Position numbers and translations under genes: made by a program. The notes under the pieces were generated by a model. It was not told the DNA's origin. It saw only the letters and a program-made list of their open reading frames with translations, and ran no database searches. From a virus: a stretch of DNA of 35,270 nt. The stretch's first letter is position 1, and every line of letters begins with the position of its first letter. The stretch spans positions 1 to 35,270 of the IMG/VR virus record IMGVR_UViG_3300044632_001311. The stretch is one strand, 5' to 3'. Positions 13,112 to 18,751 of this stretch are shown one piece after another.

Positions 13112-13159
13112 CAGAAGTTCAAATAATAGGTCTTGCTCAACCCATATGTCTAATTTTCA

Positions 13160-13175
13160 TGGGCCCTAGGGCCCA
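13160..13175. repeat. 16-bp perfect palindrome
   Basis: TGGGCCCTAGGGCCCA, a GC-rich perfect palindrome in an otherwise AT-rich gap between the terminator at 13218-13250 and the late promoter at 13104. Purpose unknown; it could be a protein-binding or cleavage site. Confidence 0.6.
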
Positions 13176-13217
13176 AACAGTAGCATCATCAATATAGTCT
13201 ATATTGAGCATAATGTC

Positions 13218-13250
13218 AATACCAGGGTGGTGGGTGTCCACCCTGGTATT
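13218..13250. terminator. Strong terminator-like hairpin
   Basis: AATACCAGGGTGG / CCACCCTGGTATT, 13 bp with a 7-nt loop, just after the stop of the small secreted protein gene. The T run (TATTTTT) follows on the plus strand; the minus-strand flank is only weakly T-rich. Confidence 0.6.
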
Positions 13251-13259
13251 TTTGGGTGT

Positions 13260-13487
13260 TCAGTTCTTTTTGACTGCGTCTGTGCTCTTGGCAGCCGGTG
13301 CAGTGGTTGTCACAGGAGCCTTCTTGTCAGTGGTTTCTTTCTTGGTGGCATCCACAGCAGGTTTGCTGACTGGTACAGCTGGTGTAGAGACAGCACTGGG
13401 GCTGGTGCTTGCAGGAGCATTAGCTTGGGCTAGAGCAAGTGTGGGGGCAACAACAACAGCGGCGGCGATAAATGCAGATTTGAACAT
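13260..13487 (-). CDS. Small secreted Ala/Pro/Thr-rich protein
   Basis: 75 residues from ATG 13487 (GGACTC upstream). A clear Sec signal peptide: MFK, a hydrophobic core SAFIAAAVVVAPTLAL, and a signal peptidase site after ALA-QA near residue 22. The mature part is about 53 residues, rich in Ala, Pro, Thr, Ser and Lys, with no cysteine, so it is probably disordered and periplasmic. An upstream in-frame start at 13565 would bury the signal peptide and is rejected. It is flanked by its own terminator. Role unknown; lysis, superinfection exclusion and envelope modification are all only guesses. Confidence 0.72.
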   Translation of the reverse strand: MFKSAFIAAAVVVAPTLALAQANAPASTSPSAVSTPAVPVSKPAVDATKKETTDKKAPVTTTAPAAKSTDAVKKN

Positions 13488-13612
13488 TTGAGAGTCCTTG
13501 GTTTGTGATAGGAACTTTTCCTTCACAATAGTATTTGGCTGATAAATGCAGCTGAAAGTCAGCAAACCTGTGTTGGAACTGTGTTATTTTGCCATAAACC
13601 AATATTTTTTGG

Positions 13613-14848
13613 TCATGAGAGTGAATTAAAATTTTGTATGCTGGCTGTGACTTCCGCAGCAGTCTTGCGCAACTGAACTTGCATTTGAGTTAGGTTTCCA
13701 AATGCTTGTGTATCTGTGGGAATGGCCAATCCCTGGCCGGTGGGAGTCAAGTATAGCCAATTGTTGGCTGCTGGATTGCTGCTTTTGAAAATTGTCTCCA
13801 CACATGGATTCACACTGGGAACCACAAGACGAAAGGGATTGTTCAACAGACTATTGATGGCTTGACTGACATTATCAATCTCAGATTTAATGGCTGCACC
13901 CACTGCAGAGACTGCTTGTCCCACTGATCCAACAATGCCCTGTACACCTTCACCTAGACTGCCCAATAAACTGTTGGATACACTTGTGACAGCACTGATG
14001 GCAGTATTGATGGCTTGCTGAACTCCACTGGTAATTGCTCCCAACAACGCAGTGGTGGCAGCACTAAATCCTGCTATCACAGCCTGTGGAACAGCAACCA
14101 GAGCACTGGTTATTTGATTGAGTCCTGATGTGACTGCATTGAGAATGCCATTGAAGTTGCCCTGAATACTGCCAATAAATCCGCTCAAGCTGTTGCATCT
14201 ACCAATTGTGCCAACTTCCTCTGGCCTGAATGTGAGATTGATAGCATCAAATACTCGGGTTGGTTGATCCAACACATTTTTGGCATGGGCAGCCATGTTG
14301 CTGAGCATGATGGGTGTTTGTCCTACCTGATCCAATCCTCCCAGGGCTGAAGTCAACTGGGTCAGTTGTGCGGCAGAAATATTGCCACTGGCTTGTGCAG
14401 CAGATACAACTTGTGCAGCAGGTGTGGCTACTGCACTAACACTGGGGGCTGTGGTTTGAGATCCTGTGGCAGATGAAGGTGGTGTGTTATACGATGTGTT
14501 GACTTCCTGCTGTAAGGCTGCGTTGGGATCCCCATAATTGGGAGGGGTAGTGGTTTGTAAAACCTGGTTGGTGACATAATTTGTCACTGTATATTGTGGG
14601 CCTTCCTCAGGAGGATATGTGGCTTGAGCCAACAGTGCATTTATCTCTTTCAATCTAGCTGTAATGATGCGAACTCTAGCTATAAGACTGTCTTGTCTAG
14701 CAGCGACAGCATCCATTTGGGATGCTGTCGTAGCGGATGCCCCTTGGGCTTTTAAAGTGGCTCTCTCAGATTTGATTGCAGTTATTTCTGATAACAGAGC
14801 ATCTTTTTCCTGTTGTAATCTTTTTCTTTCGTCTGCTGTGATGGTCAT
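13613..14848 (-). CDS. Probable virion structural protein with N-terminal coiled coil
   Basis: 411 residues. Residues 1-75 form a strong heptad coiled coil (ERKRLQQEKDALLSEITAIK and RVRIITARLKEINALLAQ). Residues 75-165 are low-complexity Pro/Thr/Ala/Gln. Residues 190-345 are long amphipathic Ala/Ser/Ile/Val-rich helices (ITSGVQQAINTAISAVTSVS), and the C-terminus is a globular segment with LYLTPTGQGLAIPTDTQAFG. I recognise no family. Composition suggests a fibrous virion component. It lies downstream of the amidoligase gene with 18 bp between them and shares its direction. Confidence 0.65.
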   Translation of the reverse strand: MTITADERKRLQQEKDALLSEITAIKSERATLKAQGASATTASQMDAVAARQDSLIARVRIITARLKEINALLAQATYPPEEGPQYTVTNYVTNQVLQTTTPPNYGDPNAALQQEVNTSYNTPPSSATGSQTTAPSVSAVATPAAQVVSAAQASGNISAAQLTQLTSALGGLDQVGQTPIMLSNMAAHAKNVLDQPTRVFDAINLTFRPEEVGTIGRCNSLSGFIGSIQGNFNGILNAVTSGLNQITSALVAVPQAVIAGFSAATTALLGAITSGVQQAINTAISAVTSVSNSLLGSLGEGVQGIVGSVGQAVSAVGAAIKSEIDNVSQAINSLLNNPFRLVVPSVNPCVETIFKSSNPAANNWLYLTPTGQGLAIPTDTQAFGNLTQMQVQLRKTAAEVTASIQNFNSLS

Positions 14849-14866
14849 GTTTTCTCTCTAATATGA

Positions 14867-15727
14867 TCAGATTTGCAAGATCAGCTGGGCCAATTCCTCA
14901 GCATATTCTCGTTCAAAGCTGTGAGGATCCAAGCTGGCTTTGACCACAAAGGCATATCTGAGTATGAGATTTTCAATTTGCTGCCAACGCTGATGATAAC
15001 CCTGTCCTCCTGCTATGCGAAACTCCAGGTATCCTTTTTTGGCCTGCTTGCCCAGATTGACTGTGTAATTTTTTTCCTTGCTGAGCATCTTGCGCAACTG
15101 ATTTTTCAGTTGACCAACGTCTGTGTCAGAAGTGAGTACAATTTGTGGTTTTTTGCGTATTTTTGCTTGCATGTCCTGGATGTGACTGGATGTAAATTCA
15201 TTGGTTGCTCTATCAAAAAGATCAGCAAGATATTTTTCTCCCAACAACAGGATCAGTTTGAGTGGATCAGCTGATTGTGTGCGATTTCCATAACTGACAT
15301 TCACATGAAAACCACATGTGTTGTTGGTGTAATATCTATTCTCCTGCATCCAGGCAAATATTTTTTGTAAATGACTCAATGCTTGGGCAATGGGTAGTGG
15401 TGGGCTGATCAATTCCCAACCCAGCTCTTGTTCTGGTTGATTGGGTTCAATGGTGCCATCTTGTACCAAACTCCACCTACCAGCCACCACCTCTTTGCTG
15501 GGCACATCAAATTTCACTTGTATATTGAGATCCTGTTGGATCTTGGTTAGCAAAAGGGGAGTTTGTTGTTTGACAATCTGTTTTTGTGCTTGGTTGGGAT
15601 TGATGCTGGGATCCACAGGGGCTATGAATTCAATTTCATAGCCCACCAAGAGGTGTGGATCAGCTATCACACTGGGATAATCTTTTTTGCTGAAGCGTAT
15701 GGCTTCCAATAATTGCGTGGCCCTCAT
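14867..15727 (-). CDS. Putative amidoligase (Amidoligase_2-like)
   Basis: 286 residues. The pattern matches the glutamine-synthetase-fold amidoligase group: GYEIEFI near residue 29 (metal-binding glutamates), a DGTIEP...ELISPPL block near residues 88-112, NTCGFHVNVSYG near residue 136 (conserved His), and YLEFRIAGG near residue 238 with a catalytic-type Arg. Such enzymes join amines to carboxylates using ATP and are linked to peptide tagging or cell-wall changes in phages and bacteria; the substrate here is unknown. No ribosome-binding site is seen: a CATAAATA late-like box (15734-15741) ends 6 bp before the ATG, hinting at a leaderless late message. Confidence 0.72.
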   Translation of the reverse strand: MRATQLLEAIRFSKKDYPSVIADPHLLVGYEIEFIAPVDPSINPNQAQKQIVKQQTPLLLTKIQQDLNIQVKFDVPSKEVVAGRWSLVQDGTIEPNQPEQELGWELISPPLPIAQALSHLQKIFAWMQENRYYTNNTCGFHVNVSYGNRTQSADPLKLILLLGEKYLADLFDRATNEFTSSHIQDMQAKIRKKPQIVLTSDTDVGQLKNQLRKMLSKEKNYTVNLGKQAKKGYLEFRIAGGQGYHQRWQQIENLILRYAFVVKASLDPHSFEREYAEELAQLILQI

Positions 15728-15733
15728 AACAAT

Positions 15734-15741
15734 TATTTATG
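15734..15741 (-). promoter_or_regulatory. Late-promoter-like box adjacent to the amidoligase start
   Basis: CATAAATA on the minus strand, one mismatch from TATAAATA, with only 6 bp to the ATG. Confidence 0.45.
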
Positions 15742-15759
15742 GGGCTGATCAGCTTATGA

Positions 15760-16035
15760 TCAGATCTCCCCTCTCACATGAGCGGCATATAAATCATCAT
15801 ACCCTCCCACATGGCGGCCATCAATCCATATCTGAGGAACAGTTTTGGCAGAGGGCAATTTATCCAACAACTGCTGTTTGGTCACGTAAAACTGGTTTGC
15901 TGTTGGTTGGGCTTCTCCAAAACCTGAACTGATCTTGTATTCAACAAATTCAATATTCAATTGGTTCAACAGCTCTTTGGCTTTCACACAATAGGAACAC
16001 ATGTTCTTGGTATAAATTTCAGCTTTCACAATCAT
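15760..16035 (-). CDS. nrdC: Glutaredoxin (NrdC-type)
   Basis: 91 residues with the active site CSYC at residues 13-16 (MCSYCVKAKELL), the cis-proline segment TVPQIWIDG and the GGYDDL glutathione-binding turn near the C-terminus. It would reduce the phage ribonucleotide reductase, encoded close by, using glutathione or thioredoxin reductase. Its start overlaps the stop of the 41-residue gene (ATGA), with AAGGAG in that gene's last codons serving as ribosome-binding site, so the two are translationally coupled. A symbol by analogy with T4. Confidence 0.9.
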   Translation of the reverse strand: MIVKAEIYTKNMCSYCVKAKELLNQLNIEFVEYKISSGFGEAQPTANQFYVTKQQLLDKLPSAKTVPQIWIDGRHVGGYDDLYAAHVRGEI

Positions 16036-16157
16036 CTCCTTGAAAAATCAATTAAAAATTTCCAGTTACTCAATCTAGTGCATCCTTGGGTAAAAATCAA
16101 CATCCCTAGTATGAGATACACTGCTTGATGCAGAGGATCAAAGTCACAAGACTTCAT
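16032..16157 (-). CDS. 41-residue small protein coupled to glutaredoxin
   Basis: Starts at ATG 16157, sharing ATGA with the stop of the zinc-ribbon gene, and ends sharing ATGA with the glutaredoxin start, filling the gap exactly. The product has a hydrophobic stretch (AVYLILGMLIFTQGC) that could be a short membrane segment and a basic tail. No family recognised. The double overlap is good evidence that it is translated; it may also serve to couple translation of the next gene. Confidence 0.6.
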   Translation of the reverse strand: MKSCDFDPLHQAVYLILGMLIFTQGCTRLSNWKFLIDFSRR

Positions 16158-16399
16158 GGTTGTTGTTTGATATCTTTGAGACTGTCCATGATCTGAATTA
16201 TCCATTCACTGTTGTTTTCAATCTCATGTCGATCCTGCTGGTTAAATTCCCACAGATGGTTATACACCTCTTCTCCACAAAATATACAGGTCCACACACC
16301 TTTGCCAAAAACTGCCAACATGCGACATTGGACACACACAGGAGGGCCAGGTGGGTACAACCCCATGCAGTTATGTTTGCAGATTGTGGTTGTGGTCAT
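16154..16399 (-). CDS. Small zinc-ribbon protein
   Basis: 81 residues with two Cys pairs (CVQC near residue 22 and CIFC near residue 38), plus further Cys/His at the N-terminus (CKHNC), giving a zinc-ribbon arrangement. The C-terminal half is acidic and helical (DRHEIENNSEWIIQIMDSL). Function unknown; DNA or protein binding is likely. It overlaps the preceding gene by 29 bp and the next by 4 bp, inside a compact operon. Confidence 0.65.
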   Translation of the reverse strand: MTTTTICKHNCMGLYPPGPPVCVQCRMLAVFGKGVWTCIFCGEEVYNHLWEFNQQDRHEIENNSEWIIQIMDSLKDIKQQP

Positions 16400-16814
16400 C
16401 TCTGGATAGATGACTAGACCAGATCTCTTGTCGGGTATAATCAGGTATTTGATTTTTCAAGATGGCAAACATGTTTATGGGACGATTATCATCAAAAGGA
16501 GTAATATCAATCAATTTACCATTTCTTGTCCTGACAACACTGTGTAATATAGCCCCCATGTTGTGAGTATCACAACACTCTAATAGATAGTATCCCAAAA
16601 CTCGTTCCCCTCCATACCAGGATGTGTAATTCAATGTATTGTTGTGACAGTCCCAATATCTACAGTGTGGTTTGGGAAAAACTGGCACAGCACCCACCCA
16701 GGAACATCCCAAAGCCCTACAAAAATCAATCAGGGAATGATCAAGATTGGGAATTATCAAGTCTTTTGAATGATTCAATTTTCCATCCTTTTGCAGGACC
16801 ACTTCTGGGTTCAT
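16371..16814 (-). CDS. Hypothetical protein, Trp/His-rich
   Basis: 147 residues if started at ATG 16814. That start overlaps the GIY-YIG gene by 74 bp and lacks a good ribosome-binding site, so the original start may have been changed when the endonuclease arrived. The core has CRALGCSWVGAVPVFPKPHC and DCHNNTLNYTSWYGGERVLGYYLLEC, with several His, Cys and Trp residues, reminiscent of uncharacterised phage proteins. The C-terminus includes a GKLIDITPFDDNR segment. No function can be assigned. Confidence 0.6.
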   Translation of the reverse strand: MNPEVVLQKDGKLNHSKDLIIPNLDHSLIDFCRALGCSWVGAVPVFPKPHCRYWDCHNNTLNYTSWYGGERVLGYYLLECCDTHNMGAILHSVVRTRNGKLIDITPFDDNRPINMFAILKNQIPDYTRQEIWSSHLSRDDHNHNLQT

Positions 16815-17496
16815 AATTATCTTTTGAATAGATCATCTTGTGGATAGTTGAGGCTGGAAGGCCGAGTGATTCACAAAGTTTATCAATATTGCCTATAGTA
16901 GTATATTCTTGACCATCTGGGCTTGTTAATTTCCAAACGAAACTCTTTTTGTGGGTTTCGCCAACGTATTTCTTGTTGGCTTCTCCTATCTTTTGTCTCC
17001 GAGATTCTGGACAGGGACCATATTTCCTACCAGTTCCCTTTTCACCAATCAGCTTTTTAGTAGCTTCAGAATGCTGTTTGGGACCATAGCCTCCCCTTTC
17101 ACGTTGCAATCTGGCTCGTTTTTCCTTTTGTTCTTTAGCTCTCTCTACGCCATAAATCTCTTCATAAGTTTTGCCCTTGTGATTGGGTGGACGCGAGTCA
17201 GTACATATGTTGGTTAATATTCCACCAGGATCATAACCTTTCCTTCCATAGTGTTTGATATACAAGGATTCAATGTCATATGCCAATGATTCATCTTCAA
17301 TATTCTCCACCAAATATATGATACCTGGCTCCAGACCCTCACTGCGAATTGCGTTAATTTTATTCTCCTTATGGATATTCCTTACTCCAGACATGTTATA
17401 CAAGTGGGTTTGGGCCCTTGTTCCATTACCTTTTCCGATATAAAATGGTTGAGTATTCCTTGGATCTATAAGAGCATATACGTAATAAGTTATCAT
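16741..17496 (-). CDS. GIY-YIG homing endonuclease next to nrdB
   Basis: 251 residues from ATG 17496 (MITYYVYALID). GIY-YIG signature: YYVYALIDPRNTQPFYIGKG at residues 4-23, with RAQTHLYN and a catalytic-type Glu in YDIESLYIKHYG. After a basic linker with NUMOD3-like HSEATKKLIGEK and PESRRQKIGEANKKY segments, the C-terminus (TSPDGQEYTTIGNIDKLCES, LGLPASTIHKMI, GWKIESF) matches the helix-turn-helix tail typical of these enzymes. It lies between nrdB and a hypothetical gene whose 5' end it overlaps. Its ribosome-binding site and AUG are buried in a 16-bp hairpin. Confidence 0.9.
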   Translation of the reverse strand: MITYYVYALIDPRNTQPFYIGKGNGTRAQTHLYNMSGVRNIHKENKINAIRSEGLEPGIIYLVENIEDESLAYDIESLYIKHYGRKGYDPGGILTNICTDSRPPNHKGKTYEEIYGVERAKEQKEKRARLQRERGGYGPKQHSEATKKLIGEKGTGRKYGPCPESRRQKIGEANKKYVGETHKKSFVWKLTSPDGQEYTTIGNIDKLCESLGLPASTIHKMIYSKDNYEPRSGPAKGWKIESFKRLDNSQS

Positions 17497-17534
17497 TTGA
17501 GCCTCTTGCATAAATATGTGCAAGAGGCTCAAAT
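17495..17534 (-). promoter_or_regulatory. RBS- and start-codon-hiding hairpin of the nrdB-linked endonuclease
   Basis: Perfect 16-bp inverted repeat (ATTTGAGCCTCTTGCA / TGCAAGAGGCTCAAAT) with an 8-nt loop, 13 bp after the nrdB stop. The 3' arm contains AAGAGG and the first two bases of the AUG at 17496. No late promoter is read in the loop on the minus strand. Confidence 0.75.
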
Positions 17535-17546
17535 TTGTTCCTATAT

Positions 17547-18680
17547 TTACAAAGATAAGCCGGTGAATGAATGTTCATTCACATCCATTTTGGCATCGCC
17601 GATTCGGTACGAACTTATTTGCGTTTGCTGAGGAGCCACTTGCACTTCTTTGCCACTGATCCATTTCTGTGTCCAGGGAAGAGGATTGGATCTACGTCCA
17701 TACACGTTCTTAAGTCCTGCGCTTTCCATGCGAACACCTGCAATGTATTCCACGTATTCCTTCAAAAGATGTGCATTAAGTCCAATCATGCTGCCATCCT
17801 TGAACAAATAGTCAGCCCAGGTTTTTTCCTGAGTTACTGCCATTTCAAACAGTTGTTGACATTCAGGCGCCAGTTCATCACGGATCTGGGCAAATTCCGG
17901 ATCATCTTTGGGCAACAATTTGATCAGTGTCTGTGTGCTACCCAGATGTAGGTTCTCGTCCCTGCAGATGAGCTTGATGATCTTGGCGTTGCCTTCCATC
18001 TTCTTGAGTTCTGCAAAAGCGAATGAACAGGCAAAACTCACATAGAATCGCACACCTTCCAGTGCGTTTATACTGTTGATGGCCATCCAAATACGCTTTT
18101 TGAGTTCGCGTTTGCTGATGGTAATAGGTTGGCCATTAACATCATGCACTCCTACTCCCAACACATGATATTGCATGGTATAATTGATCAATTCGTCATA
18201 ATATTTGGTGATATCCTTTGCACAGTCCACAATCTCACCAATATCCATGAGTTCATCCAAAACTTTGCTGGGGTCACTGTAGATATTTCTGATGATGTGA
18301 GTATAGCTTTTGGAATGTATGGTTTCACTAAATGCCCAAGTTTGGAGCCAGATTTCCAGTTCTGGTAAACTTGTGAGTGTGAGGAACGCTGTGTTGGGTG
18401 CTCTACCCTGTACACTGTCCAGTACAATCTGCCTTTTGAGATTGCTGGTAAAAATATGTTGCTCATGTACACTGAGAGAGCGGAAATCCTTGCTGTCTTT
18501 CCCTAAATCAATTTCATCAGGTCTCCAGAAAAAACTCAGTTGCTCCTCAGTGAGTCTATCAAATACTCGGTATTTCATGCGGTCATACCGCGCAATAGTG
18601 GTAGTACCACTATCATCCAAAAATGCTAGATTTTTCACGTGATCCTTGTGAACGTCAATTGCTAATGTCTGAAAAGTCAT
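17547..18680 (-). CDS. nrdB: Ribonucleotide reductase class Ia, beta subunit
   Basis: 377 residues, usual for NrdB. It houses the di-iron tyrosyl radical. Iron ligands are visible: Asp in QIVLDSVQG, Glu and His in FSETIHSKSYTHII, Glu in ALEGVRFYVSF, and Glu/His in CRDENLHLGS. The radical tyrosine is the Y of SKSYTH, four residues after the ligand His, as in E. coli Y122. The C-terminal tail (DAKMDVNEHSFTGLSL) would dock on NrdA. A sigma70-type promoter lies 24 bp upstream of the ATG; nrdA lies just upstream in the same direction. Confidence 0.95.
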   Translation of the reverse strand: MTFQTLAIDVHKDHVKNLAFLDDSGTTTIARYDRMKYRVFDRLTEEQLSFFWRPDEIDLGKDSKDFRSLSVHEQHIFTSNLKRQIVLDSVQGRAPNTAFLTLTSLPELEIWLQTWAFSETIHSKSYTHIIRNIYSDPSKVLDELMDIGEIVDCAKDITKYYDELINYTMQYHVLGVGVHDVNGQPITISKRELKKRIWMAINSINALEGVRFYVSFACSFAFAELKKMEGNAKIIKLICRDENLHLGSTQTLIKLLPKDDPEFAQIRDELAPECQQLFEMAVTQEKTWADYLFKDGSMIGLNAHLLKEYVEYIAGVRMESAGLKNVYGRRSNPLPWTQKWISGKEVQVAPQQTQISSYRIGDAKMDVNEHSFTGLSL

Positions 18681-18703
18681 CCTGTCGATTTTCCTATATC
18701 TTG

Positions 18704-18732
18704 CCTATAGTCTATCTGATATCCACTGTCAA
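18704..18732 (-). promoter_or_regulatory. Sigma70-type promoter for nrdB
   Basis: TTGACA (18727-18732, consensus), 17-bp spacer, TATAGG (18704-18709) on the minus strand in the nrdA-nrdB gap. Suggests early or middle expression by host polymerase. Confidence 0.65.
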
Positions 18733-18751
18733 CACAAGGGTTAGCATGTAA

